In this document: positions 47,844 through 57,256 of the stretch, piece after piece
Layout: each line of letters starts with the position of its first letter
Numbering within the stretch: the first letter of the stretch is position 1
DNA from: Pseudomonadota bacterium
GTDB taxonomy: Bacteria; Pseudomonadota; Gammaproteobacteria; Acidiferrobacterales; Acidiferrobacteraceae
DNA length: 64,000 bases
Assembly (NCBI GenBank): GCA_021819245.1
Contig: JAKARI010000006.1
Coordinates: 1-64,000 of the forward strand
Reading direction: 5' to 3'
Notes under the pieces: generated by a model
Seen by the model: the letters and a program-made list of their open reading frames with translations, nothing else
What the model was told of the DNA's origin: nothing
Database searches by the model: none
Translations under genes and position numbers: made by a program

Positions 47844-48224
47844 TGATAACGATCATACAACTATGCTACACGAGAGGGTTGAGGGGTGATAGGGCGCGGG
47901 TCCTGCCCCGCAGCCCGCAGGCGCAGTCCTAACAGGCGAGGCAAGGCATGGCCCGGGCACGGGGTGCGCGCGGATTGAGAGTCTCGGCAATGTGCCTACA
48001 CAATCGTGCATGGGGGGATAAATTGCGCGAATGATGCCCTGGCCCTGAGGTGTCTTTAAGCGGCCTGCGCGGTGCGCATACGCGCCATCTTTGTGATTGG
48101 CGCCTACGCGGGCCTTATGATTACAATGGCCCCCATCGAGGACGAGTGCCGCTCATGGCGGGGCCGTGCGGGGTGTCTGGTGTGCGCACAGGGAATCCTT
48201 ATCACAGAGAAAAGGTGGTGAACG
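47844..48224. other. Intergenic region between kinase and unknown gene
   Basis: Divergent promoter region. ATGAT-AACG-ATCAT palindrome near 47845-47860 and a TATGAT -10-like box on the minus strand could serve the kinase. On the plus strand AT-richer DNA near 48090-48125 contains TTGTGA and TATGAT/TACAAT elements. No gene seen. Confidence 0.45.
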
Positions 48225-49388
48225 ATGCAGGTTGGTCCCAGAGAAATCACGAATCCATTCCGCCCGATTCCCCTCGAAGTTCCGGATGGGATGAAGCCAA
48301 ACGAATTTTTCAATAGCACAGAAAATCTCAACGATCTCACGGAAAATAACGGCCTCCTAAAGAACCCGGAAGGCCTGCTCCTCTACAGAAAGGCCATTGC
48401 CCACAGCAACGAGTTCGATACATCCATCATCTACAACACCGCACGCAGCATTCTCGATCCGCTCGGGCGCCCCGCGCGCCGCACGCAGGTACCGGACAAC
48501 GTAAAAAACGTCTGGAACCGGATGAACGAGGTCATAATCGCCTACATGCTCGAGCGCTATCCGGATCCCGAACAGCACCTAGTGCTGTCGGGTGAGGCCA
48601 GTCTCGACGCGACCTGGCCGCTTACGTCGCCGGGGGTGCCGAGCATCCGCATGCTGCACAACCACTTCATTGTGTTCGACAAGGCGCGGCTGCAGGAATC
48701 CGACATGGCCGACCCGGAGAACCCAAACCTTACTGATGGCGGACAGAACTCGCTTTTTCAGGCCTACATGCGCAATGTCTATCTGGAATTCTTCGCGGGA
48801 CTCGATCTCGAAATATTAAAGACCTGTGAACATGGTTCCTGCAAGATCGCGTTGACGGGGTACCCGCAGGGTCTGCCGAGCTGGGAGGTCCAGGGCGGCG
48901 TGGAGTCGCTGAAGAAGGTCCGGTTCTGGAAGGAGTACGACACGATCCTCAAGGGTTTTATAGACTTCTATAGAACCTTCTTCGGCCAGGTCTCGACGCG
49001 CAACGCGCCCATGCCGCGCGACATCTATTTTCCGGCGCTGGTGGAAGACAAGCTGCTTTTCAACAGCAATTTCCTAAAGACCGCGAAGATGGTCCGTGAC
49101 CACTGCATCAGCGACGCGCGTTACGCGAATGCGATCCGCTGGCAGCCGGCATTCAAGCAGCTCATTTATCGTAATGACAAGGGTAAGCTCATTGTCACCA
49201 TCAGCCAGAACTCGATTGGCAACGCGATCACCGAGCTTTTGGGTGTCGTGGTCAAGCGGGTGCCGGATGCCGAAGGGTATGCGCGCGCCGAGCCCGCCCT
49301 GCTTGAGAAGCTTTTCGAGGTCCGCCGCCGTCTTGTGGAGCTCGATCTCGGCGAGGCGATCGCCACCAAGCACTGGGGCACACAATAA
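48225..49388 (+). CDS. Conserved-looking protein of unknown function, 387 residues
   Basis: ATG 48225 with AGGTGG before it. I do not recognise the family. No signal peptide or membrane helix; looks soluble. Notable features are an asparagine- and glutamate-rich N-terminus (about 25-55), the histidine cluster RMLHNHFIVF (about 143-152), CEHGSC (about 200-205) and a basic, helical C-terminus. The His and Cys clusters could bind metal. The first 200 bases are less GC-rich than neighbouring genes, hinting at acquisition. Flanked by non-coding stretches of more than 350 bases on both sides, so it is monocistronic. Confidence 0.85.
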   Translation: MQVGPREITNPFRPIPLEVPDGMKPNEFFNSTENLNDLTENNGLLKNPEGLLLYRKAIAHSNEFDTSIIYNTARSILDPLGRPARRTQVPDNVKNVWNRMNEVIIAYMLERYPDPEQHLVLSGEASLDATWPLTSPGVPSIRMLHNHFIVFDKARLQESDMADPENPNLTDGGQNSLFQAYMRNVYLEFFAGLDLEILKTCEHGSCKIALTGYPQGLPSWEVQGGVESLKKVRFWKEYDTILKGFIDFYRTFFGQVSTRNAPMPRDIYFPALVEDKLLFNSNFLKTAKMVRDHCISDARYANAIRWQPAFKQLIYRNDKGKLIVTISQNSIGNAITELLGVVVKRVPDAEGYARAEPALLEKLFEVRRRLVELDLGEAIATKHWGTQ

Positions 49389-49841
49389 GGCGCCAGGATC
49401 GGTTTCAGAAGACCGGCGGGGGCCCAGGGGACACCAGCCACGAGGCACGACCGGCTAGGCCTGGTGGGCCGCCCTGACAGCGGCTTTACGCGATGGACCG
49501 GTAGCCGCAAGGGGCCACCTTCCACCGATCCGGATCGCTGCGTTGTGTCAACGCCTCGCGGCAGGCGTTGACAAGCCCTGGAACGGACTGCTACAAAGCC
49601 GCCATCGCGGCACGACCGCTTACTTCGGAGGGCCCGCTACCCAATGGGTAGTAGTTGCCATACAGCCAAGGCCTGAAGGTAGACCCGCTTCGCATCATGC
49701 CGAACCGCGGTTGCCTTCGGGCATACCGTGGGTTCGAGACCGCCACCGCAGTCCCGCCCCACCCCAGTCGAATCGTAGAGACGAGGCTCGCTCGCCGCAG
49801 GGTGCGCGCGAGCCGGTTTCGTGACATGTAGGGATGCGCTC
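49389..49841. other. Hairpin-rich intergenic region
   Basis: No convincing ORF. Successive inverted repeats: CGATCC-GGATCG near 49526, an 11-bp perfect stem TGTCAACGCCT/AGGCGTTGACA (49546-49573), GCCGC-CATC-GCGGC near 49599, CTACCC-AAT-GGGTAG near 49637, and TGCC-TTCG-GGCA near 49712. May be a structured RNA, a long leader of the next gene, or a degraded element. Confidence 0.5.
49546..49573. repeat. 11-bp perfect inverted repeat
   Basis: TGTCAACGCCT, six-base loop, AGGCGTTGACA. The longest of the hairpins in this region, with no T-tract after it. Confidence 0.7.
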
Positions 49842-51299
49842 ATGCAAGTGCATGTTCTCCAGGCGTTACGGGCGGCGCTTTTGCGCGCCAAGGCCGCGCA
49901 GGCGCGGCTCAATGAGCGGCGCGCGGCCGTTAAGGCGCGAAGCGGCGAAGCCGATGAGGTGGTGGTGCCGGAGGCGCTGCTCATCCGTGTGCAGGACCGC
50001 CTGCGCATCGCACGGTTACGCAAAGGGCCCAGCACCTTGGGGCGCCGGCTGGCGCTGTGGCTGGCGCTGGTTGGGCCGGGTCTGCTTGTCATGCTCGGCG
50101 ATAATGATGCAGGCGGCGTCATCACCTACGCCCAGACCGGCGCGACGTATGGTCTTGGGGTGTTCCTGCCCATCATGATCCCGCTGGGGGTCATAGCCTA
50201 TTTCGTGCAGGAGATGACCATACGCCTGGGGGCGGTCACGCGCCGCGGGCATGCCGAACTCATCTGGAAGCGCTATGGGGCGTTTTGGGGGATATTCTCG
50301 ATTGCAGACCTCGTCATCGCCAACGTCCTGACGCTCATGACCGAGTTTATCGGCGTGCGCGTCGGCGGCGACATATTTGGCCTGTCGCACTGGCTTACGG
50401 TGCCGGTGACGCTCATGTTCGTCGCTTTCGTGCTCGTGTTTCTGCGCTACTGGACCTGGGAGCGCATCGCGCTTTTCATCGCCGTCTTGAATCTCATATT
50501 CGTTCCTCTGGCGCTTTTGTCGCATCCGGATTGGGCGGCGGTGGGGCGCGCCTTCGTGGGCGGACATTGGATAGTGCCTGGGGGCCTGCTGTCGTCGGGA
50601 TTTCTCGTGATGCTGTCGGCCAATATCGGGACGACGATTGCCCCGTGGCAGCTCTTCTTTCAGCAGTCGTGTATCGTCGACAAGGGTCTTTTGCCTCAGG
50701 ACATCAAGGCCAGCCGGCGCGACCTCATGCTCGGGGTCGGCGGAATGGTGGTCGTGGCCATGGCCATCATTATACTGACCGGACAGCACCTGCATGCGCT
50801 CGCCCATGCCGGGGACCTGAATGTCGAGGGGATCCTTGCGGCCCTCAGGGGCCATGTGGGGGCTTGGGCGACGGACCTTTTTGCGCTTGGCTTGATGGAG
50901 GCAGGTCTCATCGCCGCGATCGTGATTACCGCGAGCACCGCCTGGGCCATGGGGGAGGCGCTCAATCTCCCCCGATCCCTGAATGATGCCCCGCGCAGGG
51001 CCTGGGCCTTCTATGCGCCGGCGGTCATGGGGTCCGCGGTGGCCGCGGGGGTCGTCATGCTGCCCCATGTGCCGCTTGGCTTTCTCAACATCACAGTCCA
51101 GGTGATCGCCACCATCTTCATGCCGGCGGCCATGCTGTTTCTCCTGATGTTGGTCAATGATGCCGAGCTTATGGGGTCGTTCGTCAATAGCCGCAATCGC
51201 AATATCGGCGCGATTGTGATCATGGTGCTCTTGATCGTCTGTAATGCCCTTTATGGGCTCACCACGGTATTTCCGCATGTATTCGGAGGTGCGAATTGA
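49842..51299 (+). CDS. Nramp-like divalent metal ion transporter, atypical metal-site motifs
   Basis: About 485 residues from ATG 49842 (GTAGGGA upstream); GTG 49821 also possible. Eleven or so membrane helices after a soluble basic N-terminus of about 65. Helix 1 reads GPGLLVMLGDNDAGGV where canonical Mn/Fe Nramps have DPGN, and helix 6 reads SANIGTTIAPWQLFFQQS where they have a Met-Pro-His motif. This matches a divergent Nramp-related group whose ion is not securely known. The next small gene overlaps its stop. Confidence 0.85.
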   Translation: MQVHVLQALRAALLRAKAAQARLNERRAAVKARSGEADEVVVPEALLIRVQDRLRIARLRKGPSTLGRRLALWLALVGPGLLVMLGDNDAGGVITYAQTGATYGLGVFLPIMIPLGVIAYFVQEMTIRLGAVTRRGHAELIWKRYGAFWGIFSIADLVIANVLTLMTEFIGVRVGGDIFGLSHWLTVPVTLMFVAFVLVFLRYWTWERIALFIAVLNLIFVPLALLSHPDWAAVGRAFVGGHWIVPGGLLSSGFLVMLSANIGTTIAPWQLFFQQSCIVDKGLLPQDIKASRRDLMLGVGGMVVVAMAIIILTGQHLHALAHAGDLNVEGILAALRGHVGAWATDLFALGLMEAGLIAAIVITASTAWAMGEALNLPRSLNDAPRRAWAFYAPAVMGSAVAAGVVMLPHVPLGFLNITVQVIATIFMPAAMLFLLMLVNDAELMGSFVNSRNRNIGAIVIMVLLIVCNALYGLTTVFPHVFGGAN

Positions 51300-51487
51300 A
51301 ACGGGTCGAACAGGTCGATAATGCCGAGCTTGCGCGCCTCTTGCGCGAGGAGGGCTGGGATAGGCCTTTGCCCGAGGTCGTGCCGCGCCCTCTCAAGGCC
51401 TGGCAGCAGTGGGTGTTCTGGGGGCTGCGTCTCTATATCGTCGTCATGCTGATGATTGTGATCTGGGCGTTTTCTCATAGCGGCTAG
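51296..51487 (+). CDS. Small single-helix membrane protein downstream of the Nramp-like gene
   Basis: 63 residues, TTG start at 51296 overlapping the transporter's stop (TTGA). N-terminal 40 residues are charged and cytoplasmic-looking (NAELARLLREEGWDRPLPE), followed by one membrane helix (about 42-60). Unrecognised. The coupling suggests an accessory or regulatory subunit of the transporter. Confidence 0.75.
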   Translation: MKRVEQVDNAELARLLREEGWDRPLPEVVPRPLKAWQQWVFWGLRLYIVVMLMIVIWAFSHSG

Positions 51488-51610
51488 ACCTGATATCCGC
51501 GGCCGCGCGCCAAGCGGCCTGCTATGGGTCTTGGCCCCTGGCCGGTGACGCGAGCCATAGGGATGGGTGGCAATTCACTGCCCCGGGTCTTAAGCGGCCG
51601 GCTGCCCGTC

Positions 51611-52141
51611 TCAGGTCGGGATCGACTGCGCGAGCCACCAGGCGCCGCCGCCCCAGGTCCCTACCCATAAGGCCGCGCCGAGTGCGCTCCAGATGGCAAA
51701 CGCGCGAAACCCCATCTCCGCGCTCCCCGCGATATAGCCCTGAAGCTGCCGCAAAGGCACGATATAGCGCCCCATGATGACGATCAGGGCGCCATAGCGC
51801 CGGAACAAGATGTGCACGCGGTCGACCATGGCGGGTTTTACCCCCACATATTTCCCGTATCGCAGGAGGCCTTGGTGTCCATAGCGGGCCCCCAACCCAT
51901 AGGCGACATAGGCGCCAAGCACCGCGGCGAGCAGCGCAAGCAAGAGCACCTCCGCAATATCAAACGCACCCTTGGCGGCAAGAAAGCCGGCTGTGACGAC
52001 GATCGCCTCCCCGGGGGCAAATACCACCCCCATGTTCTCGATAAAAAGGACCACCACCAGGCCCCAGAGCCCGTAGCGGTGCATGACCGGCATGGCGATA
52101 TGAATGAGATGCGCGAGGGTCGTGAGAAACCAATGGCTCAT
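51611..52141 (-). CDS. DedA family membrane protein
   Basis: 176 residues from ATG 52141; the longer frame upstream is a shadow. Four or five membrane segments. FIENMGVVFAPGEAIVV, GYVAYGLGARYG-type segment and GRYIVPLRQLQGYIAG, with the conserved basic residues, define the DedA group linked to phospholipid recycling (undecaprenyl phosphate or phosphatidylethanolamine flipping). Divergent from the TonB receptor. Confidence 0.9.
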   Translation of the reverse strand: MSHWFLTTLAHLIHIAMPVMHRYGLWGLVVVLFIENMGVVFAPGEAIVVTAGFLAAKGAFDIAEVLLLALLAAVLGAYVAYGLGARYGHQGLLRYGKYVGVKPAMVDRVHILFRRYGALIVIMGRYIVPLRQLQGYIAGSAEMGFRAFAIWSALGAALWVGTWGGGAWWLAQSIPT

Positions 52142-52499
52142 AAGGGGGGAGTAAACCCTGTTTGACGGATTCCGGCGGCGAGGCGCGGTTCGGTGCCTGA
52201 CCGCCGTCTTCCTGAATTGAAGGCCCAAGGCCTGAAGGCCCGTCTGGCCCAGCCCACGGCCCAGGGGCGCCTCGTTCCCGTGGCCCCGGGCCGGCCGCGC
52301 AGGGGGCCTGTTGCGCCACGCCTGTCTTGCAGGGCGATTATGGCATGGAGCCGGCCGCCCGTCTTGTGCGCGCAGTGAGGGCGGCCGTGCCTGCATCGAC
52401 CGCACTCGATGTGCCATCAATGTGTCATCGCCCGGTCACGATCGCTGCCGAACATGTCGCCCAGAAGGCACATATCACATGTCCCGGGGAGGGCATCTT
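52142..52499. other. Divergent promoter region of dedA and TonB receptor
   Basis: GC-rich with several GGCC-rich inverted repeats (for example around 52220-52260). I see no riboswitch consensus and no convincing promoter pair. Confidence 0.4.
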
Positions 52500-54929
52500 A
52501 TGGTGGTCAGTGCAGGCATCGCAAGGCGGGCCAGGAAAGGGTCTGGGCTCGGGCCGGGGGGTTATGCCCGTCTATCAGGCGCGATGCTCGCGGCGTTCTC
52601 GATGGTGTGGGGGGCGGCCCGTGCCGTTGATGTCGCATCCCCCGCCCAGCCGCCGGGCGCGGCTTCGGGTATCGATATCGGTGCGGTGCATGCGCAGGCA
52701 CACGAATCGGCCTCCCGTAAGGCACTCAAGAAGACCGACAAGAGGCTTACCGCCAAGCGGATATTCCGGAGCGCGCAGTCCGAGCTCGTGATTGGCCGTC
52801 ATGAGTTAGAGGCCGCGGGCCCGGTGGGTGGCGCGGCGCAGGCGCTTGCGCAATCGCCCGGTGTGCGCGTGGTCAGTACCGGGGCCGTGGGTGCGCAACG
52901 GGCGGCCATCAGTGTCAATGGCATAGAACAGGGGTGGGGTGGCCTGCAGGGGCTGACAGCCAATGGCCTGCTGGCGGTGACCTTCGATGGCGTGCCGATG
53001 AACAACCCCGGATCCGGGCTCTGGGCGACACCCCAGATCCCCGAGATGTCCCTGATCTCGGGCATTAACGTGATCTATGGGCCAGGCGACCCCGATAGCC
53101 GATGGTACGACAGCCTGGGGGGCACGATCGGGTTTATCCCCGTGCAGCCGACCAAGCGCGCCGGTGCCGATTTTGGTGTGACATTCGGCGACTACGGCAC
53201 GCAAGGCTTTCATTTCGCGATGCGTACCGGCTTGCATGACGGCTATTCGGCGGTCCTGGCGGCGGGCACCACCCAGTCGAACGATTATATCCAGTCGCAG
53301 GAGGATGGCTTCGCCAATCCCAGCCATGATCAGGCGATTTTCGGCAAGGTGGTGAAGCTCCTCGCGCATGGCAGCGTGGGGCTGGGGGCGTATGTGGCGC
53401 AGTCGCAGTCGTATCGTCCGGCCTTCATACCGCTTACGCCGATCGCAGGGCTTACAGTAAATGGTTTTACCAGCACGGGTGCCAGCATTCCGGGGCCGCT
53501 TTATAGCGAAACCACATCCGGGTATTACGGTGGCATACCGTTTAGCATATGGCATAAGCAGGTCGTCAATGCCACATATCTCGTTTATATGCCGGTGGAT
53601 CTGGAGTTTTCACCGATTACCACATTTCACGATACGCTCTGGTATCGTCACGGCAATCGCCTGCATAACCACTATAATGACTTCAATCAGGGCGCGGACA
53701 ACCTGTTCGAGTACAACAACCCCCACACCGCGACCATGGGTGACAAGGCCGTTTTTGATTTCGCGCTCCCCCGCAACAGGGTCGCCGTGGGCGGCTATTA
53801 TCTTTATAGCGTCTATAACACACGCAATGCCTTTTACAATCCGCAAGTCACAAGTCCGTCCGGTATCGCGTATACCTATTCGTACCCTGCCGATTATCGC
53901 AGTGGGTACTTCTATCAGAATTTCGCCGCGGCCTTCCTACAAGACCGCATCGCGATCGTGCGGGGCCTGAGCGCAACGCCAGGGGTCCGGGTGGCCTATT
54001 TCGGTACGACCTACGCGAATAACGCGGCGACGGATTTTCCCCAGGCCAACCCCGCCTATGACCCAGAGACCCAGCCCGACAGCTCAACGACCTTCGTCAA
54101 GGCCGAGCCCTCACTCGATATTCGCTATCAATGGACTCGAAATCTCTCACTCTATGCCCAGACCTCGACAGCCTATCAGAATCCGGAGGTCGGTGGAGGC
54201 GGGGGCCCGTATCAGCAGCTGCCATCATCGGCGCTGGTCCCGACGGAGGGCCGCTATGATACGGCGGGGGTGCATGTGCTCGTCAGGCACAGCGGGGCGG
54301 CACGCGACTTCAGGCTCAATCTCGACTACTACCACCTGTCTGTCACCAATCAGTTCATCACCGTGACGACCAGCAATGGCAGTGCCATAGAGGCCACGGG
54401 CGACAGCCTCTATCAGGGCGTCAATCTTTCATCCCAGGACAACCCGATAGGCGGCCTCCATGTGTTCGGGAATCTCGGCTATGAGCGCGCGCATTACGTC
54501 AATTACACGACAGGCGGCGTGGCCTTTGCCGGTCTTGCCGTCCCCTATGTACCAAAGGAGACATTGACGGCCGGCGCCTCCTATCGATATTTCGATCGCG
54601 GGATCGTCTATGATCCCAAGCTTTGGACGACCTTTACCGGGAGCCAGAATATCTTTAACAACCAATCCGGAACGCCGTCGTCGCAGACGCTTCCTGCCTA
54701 CAATATCTGGAACGCCTCATTCGGTGTGACCGTGCCGGTGGGGACCACGGGCGGGCACGCCGATAAGATGCAGATCGTGTTGTCGGTGCTCAACCTTCTG
54801 AACAAGCGCTTCAACGAGTACGCCTACGTCACGTCCGGCGGCTATCTCGGGGGCAATAGCGCGGGGGCAACACTGGGCTATCCCGGGGCCCCGCGCACGT
54901 ATTACGTGTCGGCGAACTTTCACTTTTGA
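52500..54929 (+). CDS. TonB-dependent outer-membrane receptor
   Basis: About 809 residues from ATG 52500, which has GGGAGGG upstream; ATG 52479 is an alternative. An N-terminal export signal with a long basic region precedes Ala-rich helix and AAR-AVD cleavage area. The plug domain (about 90-215: LAQSPGVRVVSTG, FDGVPMNNPGSGLW, VIYGPGDPDSRWYDSLGG) and a 22-strand barrel follow, ending YYVSANFHF with the terminal Phe. The Tyr- and Asn-rich barrel is normal. Substrate unknown: no siderophore, B12 or exbBD genes are close. Confidence 0.93.
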   Translation: MVVSAGIARRARKGSGLGPGGYARLSGAMLAAFSMVWGAARAVDVASPAQPPGAASGIDIGAVHAQAHESASRKALKKTDKRLTAKRIFRSAQSELVIGRHELEAAGPVGGAAQALAQSPGVRVVSTGAVGAQRAAISVNGIEQGWGGLQGLTANGLLAVTFDGVPMNNPGSGLWATPQIPEMSLISGINVIYGPGDPDSRWYDSLGGTIGFIPVQPTKRAGADFGVTFGDYGTQGFHFAMRTGLHDGYSAVLAAGTTQSNDYIQSQEDGFANPSHDQAIFGKVVKLLAHGSVGLGAYVAQSQSYRPAFIPLTPIAGLTVNGFTSTGASIPGPLYSETTSGYYGGIPFSIWHKQVVNATYLVYMPVDLEFSPITTFHDTLWYRHGNRLHNHYNDFNQGADNLFEYNNPHTATMGDKAVFDFALPRNRVAVGGYYLYSVYNTRNAFYNPQVTSPSGIAYTYSYPADYRSGYFYQNFAAAFLQDRIAIVRGLSATPGVRVAYFGTTYANNAATDFPQANPAYDPETQPDSSTTFVKAEPSLDIRYQWTRNLSLYAQTSTAYQNPEVGGGGGPYQQLPSSALVPTEGRYDTAGVHVLVRHSGAARDFRLNLDYYHLSVTNQFITVTTSNGSAIEATGDSLYQGVNLSSQDNPIGGLHVFGNLGYERAHYVNYTTGGVAFAGLAVPYVPKETLTAGASYRYFDRGIVYDPKLWTTFTGSQNIFNNQSGTPSSQTLPAYNIWNASFGVTVPVGTTGGHADKMQIVLSVLNLLNKRFNEYAYVTSGGYLGGNSAGATLGYPGAPRTYYVSANFHF

Positions 54930-55065
54930 GGCGCGAGCGTCGCGAGTGTCCGGTCCAGGGCCCCGGTGGCCCCATGAGGCTGGGCTCGGCCCTGCGGTCA
55001 GCGACGGCCGCCGGTCCGGAATCGGCGGAGGGCAAGAACCCGCCGCGGCCCAGGGATCATCGTGG

Positions 55066-55920
55066 CTAACGGAAGACGACCGTGCGTTGGCCGTGGATCA
55101 GGACGCGGTCGTCGAGATGATAACCAAGCCCGCGCGCCAGCACGGTCTTTTCGATGTCGCGGCCGTAACGCACGAGATCCGAGGGGTCGTCGGAGTGGTC
55201 GACGCGCACCACGTCTTGCTCGATGATGGGACCGTCGTCGAGGTTCGACGTCACATAGTGGCAGGTCGCGCCGACGAGCTTGACGCCCCGCTCATAGGCC
55301 TGATGGTAGGGCTTGGCGCCCTTGAAGCTCGGCAGGAAGCCGTGGTGGATGTTGATGATGCGCGTGGGGTAGCGCCGGCATAGGGCGTCTGGAAGGATCT
55401 GCATATAGCGCGCGAGCACCATGACATCCCCCTGCGCCGCCTCGAAGAGCTCGGCGATCCGGGCGAAGGCCGCCGCCTTATCGTGCGGGGCGACCGGCAC
55501 ATGATGAAAGGGGATGCCGTGCCATTCCACGAAACCCCGGTGCGTGTCGTGATTGGATATCACGCACGGGATCTCGATGTCCCATTCCCGCGCCTGCCAG
55601 CGCGCCAAAAGGTCGTAGAGGCAGTGGCCAAGCTGGGACACGAGGATCACGACACGTTTTTTGTAGGCGCTGTCGACCACCCGCCAATCCATGGCAAATT
55701 CCGCGGCAATCGGGGCAAGCTGTGTGCGGAAGGCCGCGACATCGAAGGGCAGGGAGTCGGCGAGGATCTCCTGGCGCATGAAAAACCGGCGGCCTTCCGG
55801 GTCGGAGTGATGGTTCGCCTCCGTGATCCAGCCGCCGTGGGCGGCGATAAGGCCGCTGACTGCGGCGACGATGCCGACGCGATCGGGACAGGAGAGCGTC
55901 AGCGTATAGCGGCGCGGCAT
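55066..55920 (-). CDS. purU: Formyltetrahydrofolate deformylase
   Basis: 284 residues. Hydrolyses 10-formyl-THF to THF and formate, balancing one-carbon pools. N-terminal ACT domain (LTLSCPDRVGIVAAVSGLIA) and a formyltransferase-like domain with SNHDTHRGF, NIHHGFLPSFKGAKPYHQA and LDDGPIIEQDVVRVDH, which contain the catalytic Asn-His-Asp set. Convergent with the TonB receptor. Confidence 0.96.
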   Translation of the reverse strand: MPRRYTLTLSCPDRVGIVAAVSGLIAAHGGWITEANHHSDPEGRRFFMRQEILADSLPFDVAAFRTQLAPIAAEFAMDWRVVDSAYKKRVVILVSQLGHCLYDLLARWQAREWDIEIPCVISNHDTHRGFVEWHGIPFHHVPVAPHDKAAAFARIAELFEAAQGDVMVLARYMQILPDALCRRYPTRIINIHHGFLPSFKGAKPYHQAYERGVKLVGATCHYVTSNLDDGPIIEQDVVRVDHSDDPSDLVRYGRDIEKTVLARGLGYHLDDRVLIHGQRTVVFR

Positions 55921-56196
55921 CCGGGGCTCCGGGGCTTGGTGGTCGCGCTATTCTGACATTCCCGGGCCTTGGAACGGAAGGCTAAAGTCCCGCCCCGAGC
56001 CGACCCCGTCATGTGGGGGTCTCGCGCCGATCAGGGTGTCATCGGGTCGCGGGTGTGCCGGCTCCGGCTGGCGTCGATGGAAGGCCGGCGGCCCCGCGTT
56101 CGTATCCGTAGCGCCAAAGGCGGGAGGCTGGGTGTGCGGCGCAGGCCTTGGTATCATGTCCGCTGCGGCCCATCGCCGCGATCCGGTGAGGAATTC

Positions 56197-56616
56197 ATGA
56201 AGAAACACGGGGGACCACGGCGTCCAGGGGATGATCTCAATGGCGGGCGGCTTGACGCCATCGTGGCGCGCGCCCATAAGGAGGCGAAGACGCGCATGCT
56301 CGGTTACCGCGAGCAGTCACTGCGGCTGCATCCGCATGTCTGCGCGCGCTGCGGCCGTGCGTTCGATCGCAGTCACCTCCATGAACTGACCGTGCACCAC
56401 AAGGATCACAATCACGACAATAACCCCCCCGACGGCAGCAATTGGGAGAATCTCTGCCTGTATTGCCATGATTGGGAGCATCAGAAGTATTCGTACGCGG
56501 TGACCGGGGCCTACGCGGACTTCGGGCTGACGAACGTACCCGCATCGCCCACAGACGCCACACACAACCCGTTTGCGGGCCTGAAGGAGGCGCTTTCTCA
56601 AAAGCGTAAAGACTGA
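56197..56616 (+). CDS. yajD: HNH nuclease YajD family
   Basis: 139 residues from ATG 56197 (GTGAGGAATTC before it). A beta-beta-alpha metal HNH domain: CARCGR, then LTVHHKDHNHDNNP and NLCLYCHDWEH give the Cys pairs and the catalytic His. YajD-type proteins are widespread and poorly characterised putative endonucleases. Convergent with the cold-shock gene. The 276-base gap before it shows no gene. Confidence 0.88.
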   Translation: MKKHGGPRRPGDDLNGGRLDAIVARAHKEAKTRMLGYREQSLRLHPHVCARCGRAFDRSHLHELTVHHKDHNHDNNPPDGSNWENLCLYCHDWEHQKYSYAVTGAYADFGLTNVPASPTDATHNPFAGLKEALSQKRKD

Positions 56617-56639
56617 CCACCGGGGCGGAAGGCGCCCCA

Positions 56640-56673
56640 AAGAAAAACCGGCGGCCCCCGAAGGGACCGCCGG
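56640..56673 (-). terminator. Rho-independent terminator of the cold-shock gene
   Basis: On the minus strand a CCGGCGGTCCC-TTCG-GGGGCCGCCGG stem-loop is followed by TTTTTCTTT. A classical intrinsic terminator with a UUCG loop, about 30 bases after the csp stop. Confidence 0.9.
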
Positions 56674-56704
56674 CAGGTCTACGACGGGCTGTCGGCCCTT
56701 GAGC

Positions 56705-56908
56705 TTAGGCCGGGGTGACCTGAGTGGCCTGAAGACCCTTGGGTCCCTTCTCGACCTGGTAGGTCACGGCCTGACCTTCGGCCAAGGTCTTGAATCCCGA
56801 GCCGGTGATCGCCGAGAAGTGCACGAATACGTCGGCGCTCCCGTCCGAGGGAGAAATAAAACCGAAACCCTTTGCTTCATTGAACCACTTCACTGTTCCT
56901 GTTGCCAT
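56705..56908 (-). CDS. Cold-shock protein (CspA family)
   Basis: 67 residues, single OB fold. The RNP1 (KGFGFI) and RNP2 (VFVHF) motifs bind single-stranded RNA and DNA. The 5' region upstream to about 57000 could be a long leader as in many csp mRNAs. Which paralogue it is cannot be told. Confidence 0.96.
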   Translation of the reverse strand: MATGTVKWFNEAKGFGFISPSDGSADVFVHFSAITGSGFKTLAEGQAVTYQVEKGPKGLQATQVTPA

Positions 56909-57256
56909 TCTGGTAGTGCCTCGATGTGTATGTAAGAACTAATCCCCGTTATCCGGGTATAATTGCAGGATCGTAAGGAAGATGTACGGGAAATTGCCGG
57001 GTGACACTTCGTGTAACATCCTAAAGAGAAGCTGCAATGGCGATACGCTACGCTAGTTCTGCGGCCCTTGCAACAGGGGGCAGGAGCGCATAGCCATTGG
57101 CGTATAGGGGGGCAGGGACGGGGGTTTACGCCGTCTGGCTCGGGGTCCGGCGGGAATTTAAGGAACTTCCCTGAAACCGGGGGGACACAATCACTGGTAG
57201 GTCCTTGAAGCCACTCGGCTGGTAGCGGAATTCATAGAGAAAATGAAGGGGATGGC
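56909..57256. other. Divergent region between csp and the glucan locus
   Basis: Contains CCCCG-TTAT-CGGGG-like hairpin near 56944-56957 in the csp leader and a TATAAT (56958-56963). A GGAACTT at 57162-57168 matches the sigma-E -35 core, but no clear -10 follows. No gene seen. Confidence 0.4.

Noticed and set aside
49591-50125. Minus-strand ORFs over the hairpin-rich region
   Set aside because: They run into the Nramp gene's antisense and have no recognisable domain or ribosome site.
52142-52499. Cobalamin riboswitch before the TonB receptor
   Set aside because: No B12-box-like consensus or pseudoknot arms could be found.
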